Source: Planctomycetia bacterium (lineage in GTDB: Bacteria; Planctomycetota; Planctomycetia; Pirellulales; Thermoguttaceae). Taken from it: DNA of 64,000 nucleotides. The position numbers and the translations under genes are program-made. Numbering within the stretch: the stretch's first letter is position 1; the number at the start of each line of letters is the position of its first letter. This document shows, in pieces, positions 51,759-61,282 of the stretch. Where the stretch lies: contig JAUNMR010000012.1 of NCBI GenBank assembly GCA_030537455.1, positions 13,127 to 77,126 of the forward strand. The letters are read 5' to 3'. The notes under the pieces are model-generated. The model was not told the origin of the DNA. It saw only the letters and a list, made by a program, of their open reading frames with translations, and did no database searches.

Positions 51759-54269
51759 TTAGCGCTCAATCCTAACAACAACGGCGGAGAAGGATGGAGC
51801 GACAAGAGTCGCCTTGCCGTCTTTTACCACGATCGTCAAATCTTGAGCGACGATATTATTGGGATTCTCCAATGTATTGCGTTTGCGCAGTTTCGCGTCT
51901 GGTTTTTCGTTTTCTTCGAGTTTGGGCGTGACACAGGTCGCTTGAACATTGCATTTGGCTAGGTCGAAATCAGTAGCGACGGAAAGAGTCAGCTCTTGGT
52001 CGGAATCGGTCGTATTGACCAGCTTGACGAAGAGAGTTTTTTCATCGTCTGATTTTGTTGAGACAAGGTTGATCACCGGCTCGTTGCCAGCGAGTTGCTT
52101 TGCGTCGGAGACAACTTTAACGAGGTTGGGGGCGTATGCGTCTCTCCACAATTTGTAGACGACGTAATTCGGAGCCGGGTACCATCGGTTTTGGTCGAAA
52201 TTAATAAACGCGTTGTCCCATCCAGTCGCGGTTTTGTGGCGTAAGAAGAGCGCCGGAGCGGTAATGCCAACGACGTCGCCGACTCTTTCAGAGCAGTTGA
52301 GGAAGCCTCCGCAGTGTAGACCGGTACGCCAGTCGGTCGATTGTGCGTTCCATTCCGATTGGAAGAGCTTAATATCAGGATTGGGGCAATTAGCGAACAA
52401 ATCGCGATGCGCCTCGAAGAATCGCTGATTGGACCATGGGTTTGTGGCAAACCCGTTCGGATCGTCGTAGCGGTGTGTGGAGAGGAAGCTGAACTGTTTA
52501 CCAGCGCCGGAGGCGACGGCGGAATCCCACGCCATGGCGTTACCGGTCCAAGATCCGCAAGCGATGACGGAGATATTCGGGTCAATCGCCTTCATTCTTG
52601 GCACGAGTTCATTGAGCGTGTCGACATACTTTTGGGCTGGGGTGCTTACGGGGTGCACTTCGTTGTCGATTTCCCACATTTTGACGTTATAGGGTTCCGG
52701 GTGACCGTTTTGTGCACGCATCTTACCCCAAGTGGTCTCTTGTGAACCGTTACAATATTCGACCCAGTCGCAAACCTCCTGTAGCCAGTCGTTGTTTCTC
52801 AGCGAGTTATCGCCGACCGCTCTGATCCATTGCTCCGTTCCAATATTAACAACCATGATCGGTTCAGCGCCGACTTGTTCGCACAACGCCATGAATTCGT
52901 CGATTCCAAAGGAATTGACGTCAACGTCGTTCCACAGTTCCAGGGGATAAGCAACACGGTCGTCTTGTGGTCCGATTCCAGACTTCCAACGGTATGCTGA
53001 GGCATAGCAACCGCCCGGCCAACGAATGTAGACGGGACGTAGATTTTTAATCGCTTGCATGAGGTCAGGACGCAATCCTTTTGTCTGCTCTTTCCACGAT
53101 TGCGGGAAGACCGAGATCTGGTCGACGTCGATATATTTGCCCTCGGCCGGTTCAAAAGTCAGAGCGAGCGTTGCGTTATTGGCGTCGAAATTACAGGGAA
53201 AGACGCCGCTTATCTTTTGCCATTGTTCGGTCTTGACGTTCTGTGAGCAGATTTCCACGACGACGTCGTCGTCATTTTTGATTGTCGCCTTGACAACGCC
53301 TTGACCACGCGTCCAGAAGGAATAGTCGTAGCTTTCGCCTTTGGTCAGCGCGTAGTCAGATTGCGCGAGGGCGCCACTCTTGTCGTAACGCAGGTACCGA
53401 GAGCTATTACGCGCGTCTTCGGTACGGGACTGCGGATCGCCTTCCAGATTCCAATATCGTACGGTGCAACTGTTAGGCGTCTTGGGAGGATTAGCGTTCA
53501 TGTCATACAGAGTCTGACGGCGAAGGTCGCGCACAAGTACTTGTCCGAATTCAGCTTTCGTCGCCCACGTGCCTACGCCGACACACCCTTTCTTCGGGGC
53601 GTCGTCGTCAAAGTCGACAATCTCATGGATCATTTCTTGATTGACAAAGACTTTAATGTTCTGTCCGACAACGACTACTCGTATGTCATAGGTTTCGCCG
53701 TCTTCAATCGGCGGAATTTCCTTTTGCCCGCCAATCACGTGCCGACCGTTCGAGCGTGGCGTTTCCTTTTCTATCGCCACGAACTTATTGCCCCAGCCGC
53801 CGAGGTTCAACCAGTAGTAACTCGACATATCGGGCGCGGCGCGGAAGAGCACTAAAAAACCCTCGTCGCCCGAGACCTTCTTGGCAATGACGCGAATGTC
53901 GTAATCAGTCCATTCGGCGCTACCGTCTTGGTCGACGCCTAGGAGGAAACGACGATCTGTTCGTGTCGTGCCCTGTTTGAGCACGCCGTCCTGTAAAGTC
54001 CAGCCGTCTACTTGAACCGCTTCAAGCGAACGATTCCAGACCAGTTCTCCCCAAAGCCCGCCGTTACAAGAGTTGTATATATGCTCGAGAAATTGCGAAT
54101 AGATCGATTCGTCGATTTTCTGAAGCACAGTCTGCGGTTGGATTTGTACTTCAATCTGATCCTGCGCGTTCGCCTGTAGACTTAGCGCGCACTGCAAATA
54201 TCCCAAGGACGTTAAGACGCAACATACGGCGTATACAAGTCCTTTTCCTGGTGATTTAATACGTTTCAT
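51759..54269 (-). CDS. Exported GH51 alpha-L-arabinofuranosidase with LamG-like module
   Basis: Secreted 836-residue glycoside hydrolase. Signal MKRIKSPGKGL...ANAQ (residues 1-36) precedes a carbohydrate-binding, 3-keto-disaccharide-hydrolase/LamG-like module (about 90-250). A second beta-sandwich (around 270-390, FWTRGQGVVKATIK) precedes the (beta/alpha)8 GH51 core from about 400. The acid/base Glu is E537 in WEIDNEV and the nucleophile is E639 in QSEWN, both as in GH51; IRWPGGCYASAYRW is another family block. It should release arabinose from arabinan or arabinoxylan side chains. The ATG at 54269 opens a better signal peptide than the in-frame start at 54296. Confidence 0.88.
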   Translation of the reverse strand: MKRIKSPGKGLVYAVCCVLTSLGYLQCALSLQANAQDQIEVQIQPQTVLQKIDESIYSQFLEHIYNSCNGGLWGELVWNRSLEAVQVDGWTLQDGVLKQGTTRTDRRFLLGVDQDGSAEWTDYDIRVIAKKVSGDEGFLVLFRAAPDMSSYYWLNLGGWGNKFVAIEKETPRSNGRHVIGGQKEIPPIEDGETYDIRVVVVGQNIKVFVNQEMIHEIVDFDDDAPKKGCVGVGTWATKAEFGQVLVRDLRRQTLYDMNANPPKTPNSCTVRYWNLEGDPQSRTEDARNSSRYLRYDKSGALAQSDYALTKGESYDYSFWTRGQGVVKATIKNDDDVVVEICSQNVKTEQWQKISGVFPCNFDANNATLALTFEPAEGKYIDVDQISVFPQSWKEQTKGLRPDLMQAIKNLRPVYIRWPGGCYASAYRWKSGIGPQDDRVAYPLELWNDVDVNSFGIDEFMALCEQVGAEPIMVVNIGTEQWIRAVGDNSLRNNDWLQEVCDWVEYCNGSQETTWGKMRAQNGHPEPYNVKMWEIDNEVHPVSTPAQKYVDTLNELVPRMKAIDPNISVIACGSWTGNAMAWDSAVASGAGKQFSFLSTHRYDDPNGFATNPWSNQRFFEAHRDLFANCPNPDIKLFQSEWNAQSTDWRTGLHCGGFLNCSERVGDVVGITAPALFLRHKTATGWDNAFINFDQNRWYPAPNYVVYKLWRDAYAPNLVKVVSDAKQLAGNEPVINLVSTKSDDEKTLFVKLVNTTDSDQELTLSVATDFDLAKCNVQATCVTPKLEENEKPDAKLRKRNTLENPNNIVAQDLTIVVKDGKATLVAPSFSAVVVRIER

Positions 54270-54659
54270 TTCAATCTTTCTGTTCCAGACGTGCATAGAT
54301 TAACTCGTGACGCATGATCGATAAGGCATGTGTCGCCTACTATGTGACAACACGAATAATCATGCGTTTAGCGGCGTCTCGCTGACGATAATAGTATGAA
54401 GAAGAAGTAGATTCAGGTCAAGGAAATGACGCAAAAACTACATTTTTTAACGCAATCGCGTCATTGGACGCCTAACAGCTTTTTATATGTCTCAGAGCCT
54501 ATAGGATATTCTACAATAATAGCTTAATTCGATGTGAGGTAGGGACAACGTCGACCTTGAATTAACTGTTTAGGTCAGGTATAATCACTTCCGTTTAGGC
54601 AACTAGCGCTACTTCAAAACGTTATGATCCACATGCGTTTATAGCTGATCGGAGCTGTT
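54270..54659. other. Divergent intergenic region
   Basis: About 390 bases, non-coding. Besides the promoter near 54557-54585, it contains AT-rich tracts (around 54420-54450 and 54480-54525). No gene or strong repeat is seen; a GH51 promoter on the minus strand is not obvious. Confidence 0.4.
54557..54585 (+). promoter_or_regulatory. Promoter of the HzsA-like gene
   Basis: TTGAAT (54557-54562), a 17-base spacer and TATAAT (54580-54585), about 75 bases before the ATG. Confidence 0.55.
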
Positions 54660-57600
54660 ATGAGATTATTTACTACACGGTTAGCGTCCCCTAGGCGTTT
54701 CACACGCGCTCACCTTGGAATATTAAGTCTTTTTGTCATTGTACTTACTTCACCTGTATTAAGTAGCGCAACAGATGGGGAATCAGAATCTAACAAGCCG
54801 ATCGTAGTCATGATTCACGTGGCTAGCGACTCACAAAATCAAGGCTACGAGGCGTACAAGGCATTCGACGGTGATCCGAAGACATTTTGGCACTCCGAAT
54901 TCTCTCATGCGCCCTTTGAAGCTACCGCTATTGCTATTAACTGTGGGTACGACTGCGGTTGTAACCGCGAACACCCTCATTTGGTACGCTCGCGGCGTTA
55001 TCAAACGGATCGTCCTTTTGAACTGCGCGTCGACCTCGGCGACGTCTATGAATTAACCGGTTTTCGCTATCTCCCACGTCACGATGATTCAGACAACGGT
55101 AAAGTGGCAGAATTTAAGGCGTTTGCATTGCTTGACGCGCCGGAAGCACAGTCCAATGACGTGGACGAGGCGCTGTGCGCCCCTAGTTTTGCCGAAGATG
55201 GTCTGTGGCACGCGTCCTATGGGGACGCGACCGTAGCAGGCGATCTTTCGGATTATTCCGACTCTACCGTTCCAGGCGAGGTTCTTTTTGACAAACCAGT
55301 AAAAGCACGATACTTCGTGTTCCAAGTAATCAATGCAATTCAATCTCAACCTTTCGGCTCGGTCGCCGAGTTAGAACTCCTCTCGCCAGGTCGCGTCTTT
55401 CTGGCTAAAAAATCGGTCGATTCTCTCGCGCGTAGCGTAGACGTAAAGGACGGCGTCGCCTGGGCTAGCGAACTGACGGGCGTGGAATCTAACGCCGTCG
55501 AATCTTCTGTTTATTTCAACGATTTAGTCGATCAGTATAACCGTCTCGTGGAAGAATTGTCTCGTCTGGATTATTACCAGGCCATCTCCGATCAGCTTGC
55601 TACCTCCGAGGCGTCATTGAGTTGCGACGATCGCGACCCAACCGACGTCGTCTTTCGTCGCGTCGTAGCATTGTGGCGACGTGTTCGCGAGTCGGAGTCG
55701 CTTGATAATCATCAAGGTGAATCAGAGTTATTTGAATCTCTTGTAGAGGCTGTCAAGAGCGTTGAGGTCTGCGATTACGCCACTCGTTTCAAACTTTATC
55801 TTTGCCTGACCTTTATTCGTCGTTCGCTTCTCATGGAGCGTGAGGAACTCGATTTCAATGAAATCTTGTTTGTGAAACGTCATCGCTCAAATTACAGTCA
55901 CATCTGCGATCAGTTCTATGGTCGTTCCGCAGCGCCCGGCGGCGGTCTTTTTGTGCTTTCTCAACCGTGGGGCGACAGTAAGGAGTTAGACGTCGACGCA
56001 TTGAAAAACTTAACAACGCGAGCGTTGAATCCAGTAAATAGCGCAAACGACTCTTTCACAGATATTTGGAACGTTCTTTATCATCCGAGCGCACGCGACC
56101 TTCTCGCTGATTCAACGGTAGAAAACCAGTCGCGTCTGCATGGTCAAAAACTCCAAGGGGGCGCTTTCCTTGCGCCTGAGTTGTCTTTCGACGCTAAGAA
56201 GATCGCCTTTGCATGGTGCGAATGCGTAGGTTCTCCTGAACATATTTATTCGCTTGATCTTTCTCAAGGTCACACCGTTCCCACCCGATGTTGGCATATT
56301 TTCACCTGTAATGTCGACGGTTCCGGTCTGGAGCAGATCACAGACGGTTCCTGGAACGATATCGACCCGTGTTTTTTGCCGAATGGTCGCATTGCATTTA
56401 TCACCGAGCGTCGTGGCGGATATCTGCGTTGCGGTCGCGATTGCCCCAACTACACTCTCTTTGATATGAACCCCGACGGTTCGAAAATACGTGCACTCAG
56501 TGTCCACGAAACGAACGAATGGGCTCCGAGCGTTTCCAATGAAGGTCAAATTCTTTGGACGCGATGGGACTACATTGATCGCTTTGGCTGCATAGTTCAC
56601 GGCGCGTGGACCACCAGTCCCGACGGTCGTAATCCACGTGCGGTTTGTGGCAATTACGCGCCTCGTCACCTTCGTCCCGACTCTGTACTCGATATTCGCG
56701 CCATTCCCGACTCCAATAAACTGATCGCCACCGCCGGTCCTCACCATGGTCAGTCGTTCGGTTCGATTATTGAAATAGACCCTAATGCTCCAGACGATCC
56801 CAAGTCGCCCGTGATCCGAATGACGCCTGACGTCGGTTTTCCCGAAAGTCAAAATGGCGCACAGGTTTGGGGTACGCCTTGGCCCTTGGCTGAAGATCTC
56901 TTCCTTGCCGTTGCCGACTACGATATGGGCGAAAACGACGGTCGCGAGGGCGGTCGTTATAAACGCGGCGCTTACGGCGTTTACTTATCCGACGCCTTCG
57001 GTAATCGCGAGCTAATCTATCGGGATCCCGAGATAGGCGCGTCCACTCCAATCCCACTGGTCGAACGCGCTGTCCCGCCGATTGTACCGAGTTTGAACGA
57101 CGTTGAAACTCTCGAGGACAAACCCTATTTCGAGCCTTTGCCCTTTGACGCGCCGCGTCCTCAAGGCATTGTTGCGATTCAAAACGTCTACGAAGCCGAC
57201 CAGCCCGTGACGCCAGGAACTAAAATCGCTGCAATTCGCGTTGTGCAAGTCCTTTGTATGTCCGTACCCTCTGGTAATCCCCCGTACGAAATTGGCGTGC
57301 GGGAAGCGACTGCAACAGACTCGGTAAAACTTGCGCGTCGCGTCTGGGGTACCGCGCCAGTGGAAGAGGACGGAAGCGCTTGCTTCTACGCCCCGGCTGA
57401 CTGCGAAATCTATTTCCAAACCCTTGACGAAAATGGCGTTGCGTTGCAATCGATGCGTAGTGGCACAGCTCTTCGTCCTGGCGAACGGCTCGGGTGTGTT
57501 GGTTGTCATGAAGCGCGCGAGACGACGATTTCCACGAATAACGCCTCTCAAATTGATAATCAAAACGGCATGTCGTCTCCCCAGATCCCACTTGCGTTTC

Positions 57601-58034
57601 GACGTGAACCTTCACGTCTAATCTCCGAAGGCGCCGGTACCGAACCGGTTAACTTCCCCGAGCTGATCCAACCGATCCTCGACGCAAAATGCGTGACATG
57701 TCACTCACAGCCTGACTCTCAAGCGCAACAAGCGCCCGATTTGTCGCGTAACCTTGAACATGGCTTCTATGCCTCTTATTGGAATCTTGTTCAACGCGGC
57801 TACGGCTTCACTGACTTTGGCGACCCATTGCGTACGCCGACCGAAAACTTTGGTATGCGCGCGTCAAAGTGGCACGAGCTCATGCAGGAACATTATGGGG
57901 TAGAGCTCTCTTCTGAGGAATGGAGACGTATTGCGTTGTGGCTTGATACAACCGGTAATTTCTACGGCGTCTACGATAAAGAAGGATGTGAAAAACAGTT
58001 GCGCGCCGAACGCGCCGTCCCGACCTTGGAATAG
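54660..58034 (+). CDS. Exported discoidin plus hydrazine-synthase-alpha-like diheme protein
   Basis: Large secreted protein of 1124 residues. A signal (ending near SSAT, residue about 39) is followed by an F5/8 type C (discoidin) domain at about 48-250 (AYKAFDGDPKTFWHSE, ELRVDLGDVYELTGFRYLP). A helical linker at 270-400 comes next. The rest, 400-1124, has the beta-propeller-like middle domain and heme region of HzsA relatives (CWHIFTCNVDGSGLEQITDG, FLPNGRIAFITERRGGYLRCGRDCP). Two c-heme sites, CVGCH (946-950) and CVTCH (1011-1015), are conserved. HzsA itself makes hydrazine in anammox bacteria; relatives lacking that context are common in heterotrophic planctomycetes and their substrates are unknown. 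GGAG lies 8 bases before the ATG. Confidence 0.75.
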   Translation: MRLFTTRLASPRRFTRAHLGILSLFVIVLTSPVLSSATDGESESNKPIVVMIHVASDSQNQGYEAYKAFDGDPKTFWHSEFSHAPFEATAIAINCGYDCGCNREHPHLVRSRRYQTDRPFELRVDLGDVYELTGFRYLPRHDDSDNGKVAEFKAFALLDAPEAQSNDVDEALCAPSFAEDGLWHASYGDATVAGDLSDYSDSTVPGEVLFDKPVKARYFVFQVINAIQSQPFGSVAELELLSPGRVFLAKKSVDSLARSVDVKDGVAWASELTGVESNAVESSVYFNDLVDQYNRLVEELSRLDYYQAISDQLATSEASLSCDDRDPTDVVFRRVVALWRRVRESESLDNHQGESELFESLVEAVKSVEVCDYATRFKLYLCLTFIRRSLLMEREELDFNEILFVKRHRSNYSHICDQFYGRSAAPGGGLFVLSQPWGDSKELDVDALKNLTTRALNPVNSANDSFTDIWNVLYHPSARDLLADSTVENQSRLHGQKLQGGAFLAPELSFDAKKIAFAWCECVGSPEHIYSLDLSQGHTVPTRCWHIFTCNVDGSGLEQITDGSWNDIDPCFLPNGRIAFITERRGGYLRCGRDCPNYTLFDMNPDGSKIRALSVHETNEWAPSVSNEGQILWTRWDYIDRFGCIVHGAWTTSPDGRNPRAVCGNYAPRHLRPDSVLDIRAIPDSNKLIATAGPHHGQSFGSIIEIDPNAPDDPKSPVIRMTPDVGFPESQNGAQVWGTPWPLAEDLFLAVADYDMGENDGREGGRYKRGAYGVYLSDAFGNRELIYRDPEIGASTPIPLVERAVPPIVPSLNDVETLEDKPYFEPLPFDAPRPQGIVAIQNVYEADQPVTPGTKIAAIRVVQVLCMSVPSGNPPYEIGVREATATDSVKLARRVWGTAPVEEDGSACFYAPADCEIYFQTLDENGVALQSMRSGTALRPGERLGCVGCHEARETTISTNNASQIDNQNGMSSPQIPLAFRREPSRLISEGAGTEPVNFPELIQPILDAKCVTCHSQPDSQAQQAPDLSRNLEHGFYASYWNLVQRGYGFTDFGDPLRTPTENFGMRASKWHELMQEHYGVELSSEEWRRIALWLDTTGNFYGVYDKEGCEKQLRAERAVPTLE

Positions 58035-58146
58035 TCGGCTAGCGTTCGCCATCGTGTTCGACGTTCTCTTTGACTTCCAGCCATTGACGTCAATTGAACG
58101 GCGTTGGCGCTTATTTTGTATATTTGCCAATGTCGTTTTATATACG

Positions 58147-58190
58147 AAGGGCAGGGTAGCGCGTCTTGTCGGCGCGTCGCCCTTTTTCTC
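58147..58190 (+). terminator. Terminator of the HzsA-like gene
   Basis: AAGGGC (58147-58152) pairs with GCCCTT (58179-58184), with inner GCGC pairs, followed by TTTCTC. Confidence 0.65.
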
Positions 58191-58229
58191 TCCGCCTTAT
58201 ACGCAATGATATTGCATAGAGGATTTATC

Positions 58230-58257
58230 TTGTAGATTTGACGATTTTGAGTATAAT
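58230..58257 (+). promoter_or_regulatory. Promoter of the aminotransferase
   Basis: TTGTAG (58230-58235), a 16-base spacer and perfect TATAAT (58252-58257). The leader to the ATG is about 155 bases and is otherwise unexplained. Confidence 0.55.
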
Positions 58258-58418
58258 CAAGGGTAGGAATTGGTTTTTCCCGTATATGATCGAATTCCTT
58301 CTCACTTCGCGATTCTCCTGACTTCTCAGCCACGAGACATTACGAGTAGAGGCGCTAACGTTCGTACCTAATTGCGGTCGTAGCGTTATTTCAATTGATT
58401 GACTTAAAGGAGTATGAT

Positions 58419-59534
58419 ATGTTAGACAGTTGGCTGTCTGATCGTTCGCGAACATTTAATTCATCCGGTATTCGTAAGGTCTTTGATTTAGGGGCGAAGT
58501 TAAGCGACCCGATCAATCTTTCCATCGGTCAACCCGACTTTGATATGCCGGAACTAGCGCATCAGGGCGCAATCGAAGCGATCCAAGCTGGTAAGAGTAG
58601 CTACACGCCCACACAGGGTATTGCGCCTCTGCTGGCGCGCATTCAATCTGACGTAGACGCCAAATACAACGATTCCGATCGTAAAGTTTTCATCACCAGC
58701 GGCACCAGCGGCGGTCTGCTCCTTGCCGCTCTGGCGTTTCTGAATCCTGGGGATGAAGTGATTCTGTTCGACCCCTATTTCGTCATGTACGAATCCCTCA
58801 CGAAAATGGTGGGGGCGGTTCCCGTGTGTATCGACACTTATCCGGACTACAACTACGACGTTCAGAAAGTCGCCGACGCAATTACGCCGAAAACCAAAAT
58901 GATCCTCTTCAACTCGCCCGCCAATCCGACCGGTCACGTCGCTTCTCGTGAGGAAGTTGAAAGTATCGCCAAGCTCGCCAAAGAGAAGAATATTATTCTC
59001 ATTAGCGATGAAATCTACCACTCTTACAGCAACGGCGAATTCTACTCTCCAGCGGAATTTAATTCCGACGTTCTTGTTCTCGACGGCTTCAGTAAGTCTC
59101 ACGGTATGCCCGGTTGGCGTATCGGTTTCGCGCACGGTCCCTCTGAAATGATCCAAACCATGCTGAAGTTCCAGCAGTACACATTCGTGTGCGCTCCTCA
59201 CGTTGCTCAGCTGGCCGTGCTCAAGGCCTACGACGCCGACCTTTCCGACCATTTCACGGCGTATCGCAAAAAACGCGATATGCTGATCGAAGGTCTTTCC
59301 GATCTTTATGATCTCGGCAATCCGACCGGGGCGTTCTATATGTTCCCGAAAGTCCCTTGGGGCACAGGCACGACGTTCGTCGAAAAGGCGATCACGAAGT
59401 ATAAGATGCTAATTATTCCCGGCAACGTCTTCAGTCGTAGGGACGAATGCTTCCGTCTGTCCTATTCTGCAAGCGTTGAAATGATCGAACGCGGTATTGA
59501 CGCGCTACGTAAACTAGCCAAAGATCCCGACTAA
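58419..59534 (+). CDS. Class I/II aminotransferase (PLP)
   Basis: Pyridoxal-phosphate aminotransferase of 371 residues in the fold-type I family, probably acting on an aromatic, aspartate or branched-chain amino acid or on a related keto acid. The PLP lysine is K226 in DGFSKSHGMPGWRIG, preceded by SPANPTG, which carries the Asn of the cofactor ring pocket, and SDEIYHSY. The RLSYSAS block near the C-terminus holds the Arg that grips the carboxylate. AAAGGAG precedes the ATG at 58419 by 6 bases. Single gene; substrate not deducible. Confidence 0.85.
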   Translation: MLDSWLSDRSRTFNSSGIRKVFDLGAKLSDPINLSIGQPDFDMPELAHQGAIEAIQAGKSSYTPTQGIAPLLARIQSDVDAKYNDSDRKVFITSGTSGGLLLAALAFLNPGDEVILFDPYFVMYESLTKMVGAVPVCIDTYPDYNYDVQKVADAITPKTKMILFNSPANPTGHVASREEVESIAKLAKEKNIILISDEIYHSYSNGEFYSPAEFNSDVLVLDGFSKSHGMPGWRIGFAHGPSEMIQTMLKFQQYTFVCAPHVAQLAVLKAYDADLSDHFTAYRKKRDMLIEGLSDLYDLGNPTGAFYMFPKVPWGTGTTFVEKAITKYKMLIIPGNVFSRRDECFRLSYSASVEMIERGIDALRKLAKDPD

Positions 59535-59692
59535 GGTTGACCGCTTCCCATCGTAGAAGCACGTGCTTTGCGAACGCATAGCATTCAGAATTCGAGTTCA
59601 TAGTTTATTAAGGACGCTACGTCTGTATTACCGATCAGGCGGCGCGTCCTTGTTCTATAGTCGTCATTCCTAACATTAACGGAAAGTCTAAT

Positions 59693-61108
59693 ATGCCTAA
59701 ATTAACGCGCATTTTATCTAGACTTATGGCGCTGGCGCTCCTTTTGACGCTGTCGCTTTGCTATAACGTCCAAGTTCTTCAAGCGTCGTCGCCGACCTTG
59801 AAATTGACCGGACCTCGTAGCGTAGCGGCGTCGTCAGGCTCAGTCGAAGGCGTTGTTGAAATTCCAGTCGGGACGTGGCTAACGGTTACCGATGAACGTT
59901 ATAATACACTACCCGTCTTCAATCCATCGACGGCGTCCTGGCAGAAGGGCGTCGTTCTTCGTGGCGTTAACGCGTGTGAATGCAGTGTTTTCGGCGCGCT
60001 CGACGTTGATTCGGTCAAAGTCAAACGCGCGTCTGACTCCGCGGAAATGCAACGTGGCAAAGACTATGATTTTGACAATAGCTCCGGCGCTATCGGTCGG
60101 TTAGAGGGCGGTAGTATTTCAGCAACCGACGCGGTTCTTGTCAGCTACCGATGTGCGGAATCGCGCATCGACTCAATCGTCGTGAACGACGACAACAGTG
60201 TGACGCTTCTTCAAGGCGAGCCGCGCGTGCTTATGCCGGAACCGGCGCTTTTGAAGTCCGGTCAGCGTCGCCTGGCAACTGTCATGGTTTCCCGTGAGAC
60301 CATGAATGAGTTAAACGACGAAGCGCTTTTCCCAATTGATTCCGTCTTTGCAGAAGAGGAAAATCTTTTAGACGCGTCTGTTTACCTTGAGAATTTGTCG
60401 CGACTGAAGGTCGAGGGCGAATCGGAATTTGCCGCGACCTCCGACTATGGCGCCGCCAAAAAGTTCCTGCCTAAGACTTGGGCTAAACTTACTTCCGGTC
60501 AGAAGATTCGCATCCTTGCTTGGGGCGATAGCGTCACGGCGTGCGGTTTCCTTCCCGATTCTGACCGTTGGCAAATAAAATTTGTCGAACGTTTACAGAA
60601 ACTCTTCCCCGACGCGGAGATCGAACTGCTCACCGAAGCGTGGGGCGGACGTAACAGTGATACCTACCGTAACGAGCCCCCCGGGAGTCCTAAGAACTAC
60701 CAAGAAAAGGTACTCGATCTTCATCCTGACCTTATCATTTCTGAATTCGTCAACGACGCCTTTATGACCGAAGAAATGGTTCAAATACGCTATGGTCAAA
60801 TGCTTGAAGATTTCCAGAATATCGGCGCGGAATGGATTATCGTCGGTCCGCATTATGTTCGTCCCGACTGGATGCAACTAACCTCTCAAAAGGGCATTGA
60901 CAATGATCCTCGCCAGCTCGTTGCGGGTCTGCGTACGTTCAGCGTCAATAAGTCTGTTCCTCTTGCCGAAACGCCCTATATGTATGGCAAATTGTGGCGC
61001 TCTGGTATTCCATATCTCACGCTCATGACGAATAATATCAATCACCCGAACGCCTTTGGTATGGAACTGTTTGCCGCAGCGTTGGAACGACTGTTTATTG
61101 TGAAATAG
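59693..61108 (+). CDS. Exported SGNH/GDSL-family hydrolase
   Basis: Secreted hydrolase of 471 residues. A Sec signal (MALALLLTLSLCYNVQVLQA) ends near residue 31. A beta-rich N-terminal half (40-260) is not recognised. The SGNH core from 270 shows GDSVTAC with catalytic Ser280, the Gly in WGGRNSDTY, the Asn in SEFVND, and a terminal NHPNAFGM with His, so the four SGNH residues are visible. The activity is probably esterase or deacetylase on a glycan or lipid; no closer specificity can be read. GGAAAG lies before the ATG. Confidence 0.78.
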   Translation: MPKLTRILSRLMALALLLTLSLCYNVQVLQASSPTLKLTGPRSVAASSGSVEGVVEIPVGTWLTVTDERYNTLPVFNPSTASWQKGVVLRGVNACECSVFGALDVDSVKVKRASDSAEMQRGKDYDFDNSSGAIGRLEGGSISATDAVLVSYRCAESRIDSIVVNDDNSVTLLQGEPRVLMPEPALLKSGQRRLATVMVSRETMNELNDEALFPIDSVFAEEENLLDASVYLENLSRLKVEGESEFAATSDYGAAKKFLPKTWAKLTSGQKIRILAWGDSVTACGFLPDSDRWQIKFVERLQKLFPDAEIELLTEAWGGRNSDTYRNEPPGSPKNYQEKVLDLHPDLIISEFVNDAFMTEEMVQIRYGQMLEDFQNIGAEWIIVGPHYVRPDWMQLTSQKGIDNDPRQLVAGLRTFSVNKSVPLAETPYMYGKLWRSGIPYLTLMTNNINHPNAFGMELFAAALERLFIVK

Positions 61109-61190
61109 AACGCCGTTTAAAACGTTCTATGGCGCGTTGGTTGATAATTCACAGTAACGCCTTAAATAACGCGTCTTGAGTCACGTAAAT

Positions 61191-61235
61191 ACAATGGGAG
61201 GTCGCGTCAGCTTGTACGACGCGACCTCCTATTGT
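61191..61235. terminator. Bidirectional terminator
   Basis: An 18-base left arm (61191-61208) pairs with 61218-61235, one G-U pair, and the loop is 9 bases. It lies between the convergent SGNH gene and kinase gene. Plus exit TATTCAGG; minus exit TATTTACG. Confidence 0.75.
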
Positions 61236-61282
61236 TATTCAGGTCGAGAATACCTCGTCAGAAGCCGTCTGAAACAGCGAGG

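Noticed and set aside
56112..56852. Minus-strand 246-codon frame inside the HzsA-like gene
   Set aside because: Antisense shadow of a gene with conserved heme motifs.
54660..58034. Genuine anammox hydrazine synthase alpha
   Set aside because: Only the fold and two heme sites match; no partner subunits or other anammox genes are present, and the N-terminal discoidin domain is foreign to HzsA.
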